The position numbers were made by a program, and so were the translations under genes. Below the pieces are notes generated by a model. It did not search any database. It was not told the origin of the DNA and saw only the letters and a list, made by a program, of their open reading frames with translations. From Novosphingobium naphthalenivorans NBRC 102051 (GTDB taxonomy: Bacteria > Pseudomonadota > Alphaproteobacteria > Sphingomonadales > Sphingomonadaceae): a stretch of 36,108 nt of DNA. Shown in pieces: positions 24,065 through 31,578 of this stretch (its first letter is position 1; each line of letters begins with the position of its first letter). The stretch is taken from positions 1-36,108 of the forward strand of contig NZ_BCTX01000056.1 of the NCBI RefSeq assembly GCF_001590985.1. Direction: 5' to 3'.

Positions 24065-24598
24065 TCAGGGCGCGCGCATGAGTCCTTGCGCGATCTTCCA
24101 TGCATCGGACCCTTCGGGCGCTTCGGGAATGGTGCTGAGGTCGATGTAGTAGACCGGCGGTGGCGCGCGGCCGAACCGGATCGTGATGCAGGGGCCCAGG
24201 CATCCCGGCAGTCCGCTGACGTCCGGAGGATGGAGCGCGCCGTCGCGCGTGCTTTCGGCGACGGACTTGGATGGGGGAACGCGCTGGTTGGTGCCGTCGC
24301 CGCCATGCGAACATGCGACGATCGTGCCGGCATGGCCGCCATTGCTCTGATTGGCGGCGGCGCGGCAGGCTTTGTCTTCGCGCTCGGGGATGGTGATGTG
24401 AGCAGTCAAGACAGGCGTTCCGTCATCGGGAATGCTGTCAGCCGGGATGTCGTCTTCGGGATAGTCGGGGCCGAGGTCGATCGGCACTGCCTTGTCGAGG
24501 AAAGGGTAAGGGGCCTCGGTCGCAGCGGCGGGGCTCGCCACTACCAAGGTAAGGGCGAGAGCGGCGCTGGCGCCGGATAGTGTCTTGAAGAGGGGCAT
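24065..24598 (-). CDS. Secreted protein of unknown function
   Basis: I do not recognise this 177-residue protein. From ATG 24598 it has a signal peptide (MPLFKTLSGASAALALTLVV, then ASPAAA as the cleavage site), so it is probably periplasmic. The mature part begins acidic and proline-rich (DLGPDYPEDDIPADSIPDDG) and contains four cysteines, two close together in LPGCLGPCITIRFG, which may form disulfides. The frame remains open to 24640, but the added residues lack signal-peptide character, and neither start has a clear ribosome site. It sits between tuf and rpsJ and is transcribed against the ribosomal operons, sharing the tuf terminator. Confidence 0.72.
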   Translation of the reverse strand: MPLFKTLSGASAALALTLVVASPAAATEAPYPFLDKAVPIDLGPDYPEDDIPADSIPDDGTPVLTAHITIPEREDKACRAAANQSNGGHAGTIVACSHGGDGTNQRVPPSKSVAESTRDGALHPPDVSGLPGCLGPCITIRFGRAPPPVYYIDLSTIPEAPEGSDAWKIAQGLMRAP

Positions 24599-24705
24599 GG
24601 GGGGGGGAATCGCGTCAGTGTGGTGTCGCAGGCCCAACATAGGAAGCGGCGGGGCCGGAGGGAAGGGGCTGGCGTCTGGTGCTCTCCACGGTTAGGGCAG
24701 GGGCC

Positions 24706-25053
24706 ATGGCACGCAAGTATTCCAAGCATGGCCCGCGCGAGGACATTTTCGAGGATGAGGACGCGCCCGAGGCCCCACCGCCGCCGGACTGCTGGCTCTG
24801 CGGGCGGCCCTGCGGCGAGACGGTGATCTGGCACCATCCGGTCCCCAAGAGCCGGGGCGGGCGCGATACCGTGCCGATGCACCCGATCTGCCAGAACATG
24901 CTGATCACCACTTTCACCAATTCGGAGCTGCAACGCTACGGGCTGGACGCGGATCTCCTGAAGCTTGATCCGCGGATCGAGAAGTTCCTGGGCTGGGTCG
25001 CCAACAAGGATCCGGATTTCAACGCGGCGCTGGGCAAGAAGAAGCAAAGGTAG
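24706..25053 (+). CDS. HNH-type zinc-finger protein
   Basis: A 115-residue protein with an HNH-nuclease-like core: CWLCGRPCGE supplies the first CxxC pair, VIWHHPVPKSRGGRDT carries the HH catalytic pair, and VPMHPICQN has the distal His and Cys of the second metal pair. The N-terminus is acidic and proline-rich, the C-terminus lysine-rich (GKKKQR). The classical central Asn is not obvious, so it may bind nucleic acid without cutting. ATG 24706 is chosen over 24679 because the earlier codons do not resemble coding sequence; AGGGC lies 8 nt upstream. It sits between the str and S10 operons and is probably transcribed separately. Confidence 0.75.
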   Translation: MARKYSKHGPREDIFEDEDAPEAPPPPDCWLCGRPCGETVIWHHPVPKSRGGRDTVPMHPICQNMLITTFTNSELQRYGLDADLLKLDPRIEKFLGWVANKDPDFNAALGKKKQR

Positions 25054-25279
25054 TCCCCCGCGATTTGCGGGCATCGCGGGATAGGGGCTTCAGAATCGTG
25101 CGTGCCAACGCGCACCTGAATCATTTCCTTACGCGCAGGGATGGGGGTGCCGGGACCCCGCAGAATTCCGAAATTTTTCCCGCAATCAGGCCTTGCGCGA
25201 ATCCCGATCGGGGTGTAGGGGCGCGCTTCGAATTGATCGGGGCGCAAGCCCTTTGGCTCTTTCTCATCGGTAGTAGGTA

Positions 25280-25591
25280 ATGGAAGCTCAGAACATCCGC
25301 ATTCGCCTCAAGGCGTTTGACCATCGCGTACTCGACCAGGCCACTGGCGAAATCGCTGACACCGCCCGCCGCACCGGCGCGCTCATTCGGGGCCCCATTC
25401 CGCTGCCGACGAAGATCGAGAAGTTCACGGTGAACCGCGGTCCGCACATCGACAAGAAGTCGCGTGAGCAGTTCGAGGTTCGCACCTACAAGCGTCTGCT
25501 CGACATCGTGCAGCCGAACGCCGCCACCGTCGATGCGCTGATGAAGCTCGACCTGGCCGCTGGCGTGAACGTTGAGATCAAGCTGGCCTGA
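25280..25591 (+). CDS. rpsJ: 30S ribosomal protein S10
   Basis: A 103-residue S10, normal length, part of the 30S head and also the NusE subunit of antitermination complexes. Seen: NIRIRLKAFDHRVLDQAT, GPIPLPTKIEKFTVNRGPH (the extended loop) and SREQFEVRTYKRLLDIVQP. First gene of the S10 cluster. A 226-bp gap upstream should contain the promoter; a 350-bp structured spacer separates it from rplC, so S10 may be regulated apart from the rest. Confidence 0.98.
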   Translation: MEAQNIRIRLKAFDHRVLDQATGEIADTARRTGALIRGPIPLPTKIEKFTVNRGPHIDKKSREQFEVRTYKRLLDIVQPNAATVDALMKLDLAAGVNVEIKLA

Positions 25592-25944
25592 GCCAGTTAA
25601 GGGGCTGCCTTTGGTGGCCCCAAGGTCCTTTCCAGGCGGACCCTAAATCGCCGGAACGACATTCGGACCTTCGGGTCCAACACCTTGTCGGCCCTTGCGG
25701 CCGGCTTTGCGGGGAGAAACCCGCAGAGACAGAGCCCCCCAAGGGAAACCGGCGGGGACACAAGGGATACCTCCGGCGCCGCCTTCGGGCCAAGCGCCGG
25801 GAATGCGTCCCCCGTCTCGCTTCCGCGGTCCTGCGTGCAGGGCTTGCAGGGGGCACCCAGCCCGGACGGGGTATGCATCACAAATTGGGTTGGACACGCC
25901 TGTTCGGGATGGGCCCGGGCAGGCCTCTGTAAGGAGTAAAGGTC
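25592..25944 (+). other. Highly structured rpsJ-rplC spacer (candidate RNA element)
   Basis: At least six strong hairpins follow one another. 25601-25621: 9 bp, TTT loop. 25665-25678: GGACC-TTCG-GGTCC. 25689-25703: CGGCC/GGCCG. 25708-25725: TGCGGG/CCCGCA. 25773-25800: an outer CCGGCGC/GCGCCGG stem holding an inner GCC-TTCG-GGC. 25830-25850: CCTGC/GCAGG. Two use the very stable TTCG loop. No T-run follows any of them, so they are not simple terminators. A short open frame here (25685-25939) has no ribosome site. The rplC ribosome site AAGGAG follows. Possible roles: processing or stability element, r-protein binding site, or a repeat cluster. Confidence 0.6.
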
Positions 25945-26703
25945 ATGCGTACCGGCGTGATCGCCAAGAAAGTCGGGATGACCCGACTGTTCCAGGAAGA
26001 CGGACGGCACGTGCCGGTTACCGTCTTGGCCCTGGAAGACTGCCAGGTGGTTTCGGTCCGCACCGCCGATCGTGACGGTTACGTCGCGGTTCAGCTCGGT
26101 GCCGGCGAAGCCAAGCAGAAGAACGTTGCCAAGCCGCAGCGCGAGCACTTCGCCAAGGCCGAAGTGCCGCTGAAGATGCGCGTTGCCGAGTTCCGCGTCG
26201 CTGACGATGCGCTGCTCGATGTCGGCTCGACCATTGCCGCCTCGCACTTCGTGCCGGGCCAGCTCGTCGACGTTGCCGGCCACACTCAGGGTAAGGGTTT
26301 CCAGGGCGCCATGAAGCGTTGGGGCTTCGGCGGTCTGCGCGCTACCCACGGTGTGTCGCTCTCGCACCGTTCGCACGGTTCGACGGGTAACCGTCAGGAC
26401 CCGGGCAAGGTGTTCAAGAACAAGAAGATGGCCGGCCACATGGGCGACCGTCAGCGCACCCAGCAGAACCTCGAAGTCGTCCGCGTTGACGACGAGCGTG
26501 GCCTGATCTTCGTCAAGGGCTCGGTCCCGGGCGCGAAGAATGCCTGGCTCACGGTTTCGGACGCCGTCAAGGTCGCCCGTCACGCTGAGGCTCCCTATCC
26601 CGCCGGCCTGAAGACGGCCGCCAACAGCAATGACTCGGCTGCTGCCGACACCCCCGCGGAAGATACCGCGGCTGTCGAAGCGACCGAAGGCCAGGAGGGC
26701 TAA
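25945..26703 (+). CDS. rplC: 50S ribosomal protein L3
   Basis: A 252-residue L3, about 40 residues longer than the E. coli protein because of an Ala/Asp/Glu-rich C-terminal tail (from about residue 220). It binds near the 3' end of 23S rRNA and helps shape the peptidyl-transferase centre. Seen: GVIAKKVGMTRLFQEDG, HTQGKGFQGAMKRWGF, SHRSHGSTGNRQDPGKVF and MAGHMGDRQRTQQNLEVV. AAGGAG is 8 nt before the ATG. Confidence 0.98.
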   Translation: MRTGVIAKKVGMTRLFQEDGRHVPVTVLALEDCQVVSVRTADRDGYVAVQLGAGEAKQKNVAKPQREHFAKAEVPLKMRVAEFRVADDALLDVGSTIAASHFVPGQLVDVAGHTQGKGFQGAMKRWGFGGLRATHGVSLSHRSHGSTGNRQDPGKVFKNKKMAGHMGDRQRTQQNLEVVRVDDERGLIFVKGSVPGAKNAWLTVSDAVKVARHAEAPYPAGLKTAANSNDSAAADTPAEDTAAVEATEGQEG

Positions 26704-26706
26704 GTC

Positions 26707-27330
26707 GTGAAGGTACAGGTCCTCAATATCGACGGTTCGGCCGCTAGCGGCGACATCGAGCTGTCGGATGACGTGTTCGGCCTTGAGCCGCGCGCGGACA
26801 TCCTGCACCGCGTTGTCACCTGGCAGCTGGAAAACCGCCGCGGCATCGCCCGCGCCACCCGCGAGCGTTCGGACGTTGCGCGCACCGGCAAGAAGTGGGG
26901 CCGCCAGAAGGGCGGCGGCACGGCTCGTCACGGTGACCGTGCGGCTCCGGTCTTCATCGGCGGTGGTAAGGCTCACGGTGCTCGCCGCCGCGAGTTCAAC
27001 GTCTCGCTGAACAAGAAGGTTCGCGCTCTCGGCCTCAAGATGGCTCTTTCGGCCAAGGCCCAGAACGGCCTCGTCATCGTCGACTCGCTCGACGTCGACG
27101 GCAAGACCAAGGCGCTCGCCGGTCAGCTCGCCAAGGCGAACTTCGGCAAGAAGGTGCTGGTGATCGACGGCGAAGCGGTGAACGACAACTTCGCGCGTGC
27201 CGCCCGCAACATCGTCGGCGTCAACGTGCTGCCTGCCATGGGCGCCAACGTCTATGACATCCTGAAGCATGATACGCTGGTGCTGACGCGCGCCGCGGTC
27301 GAGAAGCTGGAGGCGCGTTTCAATGGCTAA
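26707..27330 (+). CDS. rplD: 50S ribosomal protein L4
   Basis: A 207-residue L4, with a loop that lines the peptide exit tunnel; in E. coli L4 also represses the S10 operon. Seen: ARATRERSDVARTGKKWGRQ and the GGGTARHGDRAAPVFIGGG tunnel loop. Start is GTG at 26707 with AGGAGG 9 nt upstream, inside the rplC 3' end. The last 8 bp overlap rplW. Confidence 0.97.
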   Translation: MKVQVLNIDGSAASGDIELSDDVFGLEPRADILHRVVTWQLENRRGIARATRERSDVARTGKKWGRQKGGGTARHGDRAAPVFIGGGKAHGARRREFNVSLNKKVRALGLKMALSAKAQNGLVIVDSLDVDGKTKALAGQLAKANFGKKVLVIDGEAVNDNFARAARNIVGVNVLPAMGANVYDILKHDTLVLTRAAVEKLEARFNG

Positions 27331-27637
27331 GACCCAGGAAGTGGATATCCGTCACTTCGACGTGATCCTTGCCCCCCACATCACTGAAAAGTCGACGCTG
27401 CTCTCCGAGAACAACGCCGTCGTTTTCAAGGTGGCTGACAAGGCAACCAAGCCCGAGATCAAGGCGGCCGTCGAGGCGCTGTTCGGCGTCAAGGTTACTG
27501 GCGTCAACACCCTGGTCACCAAGGGCAAGACCAAGCGCTGGCGCGGTAAGGAATACCGCCGCAGCGACGTGAAGAAGGCGATCGTCACGCTGGCCGAAGG
27601 CCAGTCGATTGACGTGACCGAAGGCGTGCGGGGTTAA
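27323..27637 (+). CDS. rplW: 50S ribosomal protein L23
   Basis: A 104-residue L23, normal length. It sits at the tunnel exit and docks trigger factor and SRP. Seen: VILAPHITEKSTLLSENNAV, KPEIKAAVEALFGVKVTGV and the basic loop KGKTKRWRGKEYRRSDVKKA. The ATG overlaps the rplD stop by 8 bp, with GGAGG 9 nt upstream, indicating translational coupling. Confidence 0.97.
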   Translation: MAKTQEVDIRHFDVILAPHITEKSTLLSENNAVVFKVADKATKPEIKAAVEALFGVKVTGVNTLVTKGKTKRWRGKEYRRSDVKKAIVTLAEGQSIDVTEGVRG

Positions 27638-27643
27638 GGCACC

Positions 27644-28480
27644 ATGGCACTGAAGAACTACAACCCGACCAGCCCCGCCCGTCGCGGCCTGGTCCTCGTC
27701 GACAAGTCGGCGCTGTGGAAGGGCAAGCCGGTCAAGGCGCTTACCGAAGGTAAGACCAAGACCGGTGGCCGTAACAACAAGGGCCATGTCACTTCGCGCG
27801 GCATCGCCGGCGGCCACAAGCAGAAGTACCGCTTCATCGACTTCAAGCGTCGCAAGTGGGACATGGAAGCCACTGTCGAGCGGATCGAGTACGACCCGAA
27901 CCGCACGGCGTTCATCGCGCTGGTGAAGTACACCGACGGTGAGCTGGCCTACATCATCGCGCCGCAGCGTCTGGCCGAAGGTGACGTGATCGTCGCCGGC
28001 GAAAAGACCGACGTGAAGCCGGGCAACGCGATGCTGCTGTCGCAGATGCCGGTCGGCACGATCTGCCACAACGTCGAGATGAAGCCGGGCAAGGGCGGTC
28101 AGATCGCCCGTTCGGCCGGCACTTACGTGCAGGTCGTCGGCCGTGACCGGGGCATGGTCATCGTCCGCCTGAACTCGGGCGAGCAGCGCTACCTGCGTGG
28201 CGACTGCATGGGCACCGTTGGCGCCGTGTCGAACCCCGACAACGCCAACCAGACCCTCGCCAAGGCTGGCCGCAAGCGCTGGCTGGGCCGTCGCCCGCTG
28301 ACCCGCGGTGTCGCCAAGAACCCGGTCGACCACCCGCACGGTGGTGGTGAAGGCCGTACTTCGGGCGGTCGTCACCCGGTTACCCCGTGGGGCAAGCCGA
28401 CCAAGGGTGCCCGTACTCGCAACAACAAGCAGACGGACAAGATGATCATCCGTTCGCGCCACGCCAAGAAGAAGAGGTAA
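27644..28480 (+). CDS. rplB: 50S ribosomal protein L2
   Basis: A 278-residue L2, full length, needed for subunit joining and for the peptidyl-transferase region. Seen: GRNNKGHVTSRGIAGGHKQ, YRFIDFKRRKWDM, and near the end the invariant VDHPHGGGEGRTSGGRHPVT with the functionally important histidine. It starts 6 bp after the rplW stop. Confidence 0.98.
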   Translation: MALKNYNPTSPARRGLVLVDKSALWKGKPVKALTEGKTKTGGRNNKGHVTSRGIAGGHKQKYRFIDFKRRKWDMEATVERIEYDPNRTAFIALVKYTDGELAYIIAPQRLAEGDVIVAGEKTDVKPGNAMLLSQMPVGTICHNVEMKPGKGGQIARSAGTYVQVVGRDRGMVIVRLNSGEQRYLRGDCMGTVGAVSNPDNANQTLAKAGRKRWLGRRPLTRGVAKNPVDHPHGGGEGRTSGGRHPVTPWGKPTKGARTRNNKQTDKMIIRSRHAKKKR

Positions 28481-28486
28481 GACACG

Positions 28487-28765
28487 ATGGCACGTTCCGT
28501 CTGGAAAGGCCCCTTCGTCGACCTGTACCTTCTCAAGAAGGCCGAGGTCGCGCAGGATGCCGGCACCAAGGCTGGCCCGATCAAGACCTGGTCGCGTCGC
28601 TCCACCATCCTTCCGCAGTTCGTTGGTCTGACGTTCAACGTCTACAACGGGCACAAGTTCATCCCGGTCTCGGTCAACGAGGACATGGTCGGCCACAAGC
28701 TCGGTGAATTCGCGCCCACGCGCTCGTTCCCCGGCCACGCCGCCGACAAGAAGGGCAAGCGCTAA
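28487..28765 (+). CDS. rpsS: 30S ribosomal protein S19
   Basis: A 92-residue S19, normal length, part of the 30S head with S13. Seen: ARSVWKGPFVDLYLL, SRRSTILPQFVGLTFNVYNG and GEFAPTRSFPGHAADKKGKR. It starts 6 bp after rplB; its stop overlaps the rplV start by 1 nt (TAATG). Confidence 0.98.
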   Translation: MARSVWKGPFVDLYLLKKAEVAQDAGTKAGPIKTWSRRSTILPQFVGLTFNVYNGHKFIPVSVNEDMVGHKLGEFAPTRSFPGHAADKKGKR

Positions 28766-29142
28766 TGAGCAAGCAGGCAGCACCCCGCCGCGTCGGCGAG
28801 AAGGAAGCTCTTGCGGTCGGCACCACCATTCGTGGTTCCGCCCAGAAGCTCAATCTCGTCGCCGGCCTGATCCGCGGCAAGCGGGCCGAGGACGCGATGA
28901 ACATCCTGGCTTTCTCGAAGAAGGCCATGGCTGTGGAAGCGCGCAAGATTCTCGCATCGGCGATCGCCAATGCCGAGAACAACCACAACCTCGACGTCGA
29001 CGCGCTCGTCGTTGCCGAGGCGTCGGTCGGCAAGTCGATCACCATGAAGCGTTTCCACGCTCGTGGCCGCGGCAAGTCCACCCGGATCCTCAAGCCCTTC
29101 TCGCGGCTGCGGATCGTCGTTCGCGAAGTCGAGGAGGCCTGA
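28765..29142 (+). CDS. rplV: 50S ribosomal protein L22
   Basis: A 125-residue L22 whose beta-hairpin reaches into the exit tunnel. Seen: RGSAQKLNLVAGLIRGKRA, NAENNHNLDVDALVVAEASV, and the hairpin KRFHARGRGKSTRILKPFSR. Start overlaps the rpsS stop (TAATG). The C-terminus is standard for alphaproteobacteria. Confidence 0.97.
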   Translation: MSKQAAPRRVGEKEALAVGTTIRGSAQKLNLVAGLIRGKRAEDAMNILAFSKKAMAVEARKILASAIANAENNHNLDVDALVVAEASVGKSITMKRFHARGRGKSTRILKPFSRLRIVVREVEEA

Positions 29143-29145
29143 TCC

Positions 29146-29841
29146 ATGGGTCACAAGAGCAATCCGATCGGTCTGCGCCTGCAGATCAACCGTACCTGGG
29201 ACAGCCGCTGGTTCGCGGAAGGCCGGGACTACGGCAAGCTGCTTGAGGAAGACCTCAAGATCCGCAAGTTCATCATCGAGACCCTGCCGCAGGCGGCGAT
29301 CTCGAAGGTGGTGATCGAGCGTCCCGCCAAGCTGTGCCGCGTGTCGATCTATGCCGCCCGTCCGGGTGTCATCATCGGCAAGAAGGGCGCTGACATCGAG
29401 AAGCTGCGCAAGCAGCTTGCGACGATGACTTCGAGCGAAGTGAAGCTGAACATCGTCGAGATCCGCAAGCCGGAAATCGACGCCAAGCTCGTCGCTCAGG
29501 GCATTGCCGACCAGCTGGTCCGCCGCGTGGCGTTCCGCCGGGCGATGAAGCGCGCGATGCAGTCCGCGATGCGTCTGGGCGCCGAAGGCGTCAAGATCAT
29601 GTGCGGCGGCCGCCTCGGCGGTGCCGAAATCGCCCGCGTCGAGCAGTACCGCGAAGGCCGCGTGCCGCTGCACACGCTGCGTGCGAACATCGACTATGCC
29701 GAAGCCGAGGCGCTGACCGCCTATGGCATCATCGGCATCAAGGTCTGGGTCTTCAAGGGTGAGATCCTGGGCCACGACCCGACGGCGCAGGACCGGCTGA
29801 TGATGGAGGCTCAGACCTCCGGCGTCCGCCCGGCGCGCTGA
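29146..29841 (+). CDS. rpsC: 30S ribosomal protein S3
   Basis: A 231-residue S3, located at the mRNA entry tunnel. Seen: GHKSNPIGLRLQINRTWDS, the KH-domain GxxG motif in RPGVIIGKKGADIEKLRK, and the C-terminal GVKIMCGGRLGGAEIARVEQ and YGIIGIKVWVFKGEIL. It starts 3 bp after rplV. Confidence 0.98.
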   Translation: MGHKSNPIGLRLQINRTWDSRWFAEGRDYGKLLEEDLKIRKFIIETLPQAAISKVVIERPAKLCRVSIYAARPGVIIGKKGADIEKLRKQLATMTSSEVKLNIVEIRKPEIDAKLVAQGIADQLVRRVAFRRAMKRAMQSAMRLGAEGVKIMCGGRLGGAEIARVEQYREGRVPLHTLRANIDYAEAEALTAYGIIGIKVWVFKGEILGHDPTAQDRLMMEAQTSGVRPAR

Positions 29842-29863
29842 GGCATAGGATAGAGTAAGCACC

Positions 29864-30295
29864 ATGCTGCAACCGAAAAAGACCAAGTTCCGCAAGGCCT
29901 TCAAGGGCCGGATCAAGGGCGACGCCAAGGGTGGCACCGACCTGAACTTCGGTTCCTACGGCCTCAAGGCCCTGGAGCCCGAGCGGATCACCGCCCGCCA
30001 GATCGAAGCGGCCCGCCGCGCGATCACGCGTCACATCAAGCGCCAGGGTCGTCTCTGGATCCGCGTCTTCCCGGACGTGCCGGTTTCGAAGAAGCCTGCC
30101 GAAGTCCGTCAGGGTAAGGGCAAGGGTTCGGTGGAATACTGGGCGGCCCGCGTGAAGCCCGGCCGCATCCTGTTCGAGCTGGACGGCGTTGCCGGTCCGC
30201 TCGCCGCCGAGGCTTTCAGCCGCGCTGCGATGAAGCTGCCGATCAAGACCAAGGTCGTTGCCCGTCTCGGCGACACCTCGCACCTGGAGGGTTAA
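29864..30295 (+). CDS. rplP: 50S ribosomal protein L16
   Basis: A 143-residue L16, contacting the A-site tRNA elbow. Seen: MLQPKKTKFRKAFKGRIKG, ARRAITRHIKRQGRLWIRVF and GKGKGSVEYWAARVKPGRIL. The conserved Arg of the KGSVEYW-region oxygenase motif, target of ArnT/RoxA-type hydroxylation in E. coli L16, lies nearby, but modification cannot be inferred. Starts 22 bp after rpsC. Confidence 0.97.
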   Translation: MLQPKKTKFRKAFKGRIKGDAKGGTDLNFGSYGLKALEPERITARQIEAARRAITRHIKRQGRLWIRVFPDVPVSKKPAEVRQGKGKGSVEYWAARVKPGRILFELDGVAGPLAAEAFSRAAMKLPIKTKVVARLGDTSHLEG

Positions 30296-30297
30296 TC

Positions 30298-30501
30298 ATG
30301 GCCGCCAAGATCGAAGACCTGCGCGCCAAGACCGACGACCAGCTGACCGCTGATCTCGCCGACCTCAAGCGCGAACAGTTCAACCTGCGTTTCCAGGCTG
30401 CTACGAGCCAGCTCGAAGCCCCGGCGCGCATCAAGCAAGTCCGTCGCGACATCGCCCGCATCAAGACGCTCCAGGCTGAGCGTGCTGCGGCGAAGGCGTA
30501 A
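30298..30501 (+). CDS. rpmC: 50S ribosomal protein L29
   Basis: A 67-residue L29, normal length, a helical hairpin at the tunnel exit next to L23. Seen: KIEDLRAKTDDQLTADLADL, KREQFNLRFQAATSQLE and IKQVRRDIARIKTL. It starts 2 bp after the rplP stop, implying coupled translation. Confidence 0.97.
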   Translation: MAAKIEDLRAKTDDQLTADLADLKREQFNLRFQAATSQLEAPARIKQVRRDIARIKTLQAERAAAKA

Positions 30502-30513
30502 GGAGGAAACACG

Positions 30514-30801
30514 ATGCCCAAGCGTATTCTGATCGGGACCGTCGTTTCCGACAAGACCGACAAGACCGTGACCGTGCTCGTCGAGCGTAAGGTGAAGCAC
30601 CCCCTTTACGGGAAGATCATCCGCCGCTCGAAGAAGTACCACGCCCACGACGAGGACAATGCCTACCGCACCGGTGAGCGCGTCCGCATCGAGGAGACCA
30701 AGCCGATCTCCAAGACCAAGTCGTGGAAGGTGCTGGATCGCCTGGCGGCGAGCAAGGGCACTGCGGTAGAGGCGAACCTCGACGTCGAGGCCGCCAACTA
30801 A
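30514..30801 (+). CDS. rpsQ: 30S ribosomal protein S17
   Basis: A 95-residue S17, slightly longer than the E. coli protein owing to a short acidic C-terminal tail. It binds the 5' domain of 16S rRNA. Seen: RILIGTVVSDKTDKTVTVLV, KHPLYGKIIRRSKKYHAHDE and VRIEETKPISKTKSWKVL. AGGAGG precedes the ATG. The stop codon is immediately followed by a dispersed repeat. Confidence 0.97.
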   Translation: MPKRILIGTVVSDKTDKTVTVLVERKVKHPLYGKIIRRSKKYHAHDEDNAYRTGERVRIEETKPISKTKSWKVLDRLAASKGTAVEANLDVEAAN

Positions 30802-30802
30802 T

Positions 30803-30827
30803 CCTTCGACAAGCTCAGGACGAGCGG
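30803..30827. repeat. Dispersed repeat in the rpsQ-rplN spacer
   Basis: The segment containing CTTCGACAAGCTCAGGACGA begins one base after the rpsQ stop codon. Read in one minus frame it gives RPELVEG. This is a short palindromic repeat that I know as scattered through many proteobacterial genomes, sphingomonads included. It expands the spacer to 91 bp in an operon whose other gaps here are mostly below 30 bp. Confidence 0.65.
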
Positions 30828-30848
30828 GTTGAAGTAGTGTTTTGGAAC

Positions 30849-30867
30849 TGCCGGACTGGTTCCGGCA
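30849..30867 (+). other. Hairpin upstream of rplN
   Basis: TGCCGGA and TCCGGCA form a perfect 7-bp stem with a CTGGT loop, 26 nt before the rplN ATG. It may be part of the inserted repeat or affect the spc-operon leader, where S8 binds in E. coli; no S8-site consensus was recognised. Confidence 0.4.
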
Positions 30868-30892
30868 AGCCAGTTGAGAAGGAACCGGATCG

Positions 30893-31261
30893 ATGATCCA
30901 GATGCAATCCAATCTCGACGTCGCGGACAACAGCGGCGCAAAGCGCGTCCAGTGCATCAAGGTGCTGGGTGGCTCTAAGCGTCGTTTCGCCGGCGTCGGC
31001 GACATCATCGTGGTGTCGGTCAAGGAGGCGCAGCCCCGCGCTCGCGTCAAGAAGGGCGACGTTCACCGTGCGGTGATCGTGCGCACCAAGAAGGACGTGC
31101 GCCGTCCCGATGGCAGCGTGATCCGCTTTGACAGCAACGCTGCTGTTCTCGTGAACAAGAACGAGGAGCCGATCGGCACCCGTATCTTTGGCCCCGTCGT
31201 GCGCGAGCTGCGCGGCCGTGGCTTCATGAAGATCATCTCGCTTGCTCCGGAGGTGCTGTGA
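30893..31261 (+). CDS. rplN: 50S ribosomal protein L14
   Basis: A 122-residue L14, normal length, forming an intersubunit bridge and the docking site of silencing factor RsfS. Seen: MIQMQSNLDVADNSGAKRVQ, RFAGVGDIIVVSVKEA and GSVIRFDSNAAVLVNKNEEP. First gene of the spc part of the cluster. Its stop overlaps the rplX start by 1 nt. Confidence 0.98.
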   Translation: MIQMQSNLDVADNSGAKRVQCIKVLGGSKRRFAGVGDIIVVSVKEAQPRARVKKGDVHRAVIVRTKKDVRRPDGSVIRFDSNAAVLVNKNEEPIGTRIFGPVVRELRGRGFMKIISLAPEVL

Positions 31262-31578
31262 TGGCTGCTGCGAAGATCAAGAAGGGTGACTCGGTCGTCG
31301 TCCTGTCCGGCAAGGACAAGGGCCGCACCGGTACTGTCCTCCAGGTCCTTCCCAAGGATGGCAAGGTCGTGGTCGAGGGCGTGAACGTCGCCACCAAGCA
31401 CCGCAAGCCGACGCAGATGAACCCGCAGGGTGGCATCGAGCGTACGCCTGCGCCGATGGCGATCAGCAAGGTCGCGGTTGCCGACAAGGACGGCAAGCCG
31501 ACCCGCGTTCGCTTCGAAGTCAAGGACGGCAAGAAGGTCCGCGTGGCCGTGAAGTCCGGGGAGACCATCGATGGCTGA
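31261..31578 (+). CDS. rplX: 50S ribosomal protein L24
   Basis: A 105-residue L24 with the KOW motif: KIKKGDSVVVLSGKDKGRTG. It initiates 50S assembly. ATG 31261 is chosen over the GTG at 31258 because it has GGAGG about 8 nt upstream and gives the usual N-terminus. It overlaps rplN by 1 nt and rplE by 8 nt. Confidence 0.97.
   Translation: MAAAKIKKGDSVVVLSGKDKGRTGTVLQVLPKDGKVVVEGVNVATKHRKPTQMNPQGGIERTPAPMAISKVAVADKDGKPTRVRFEVKDGKKVRVAVKSGETIDG

Noticed and set aside
25685..25939. 84-codon frame in the rpsJ-rplC spacer
   Set aside because: Its codons coincide with the stems of successive hairpins, and no ribosome site precedes it.
25592..25944. Possible CRISPR or tandem repeat array
   Set aside because: The hairpins differ in sequence and spacing; there is no repeated unit with unique spacers.
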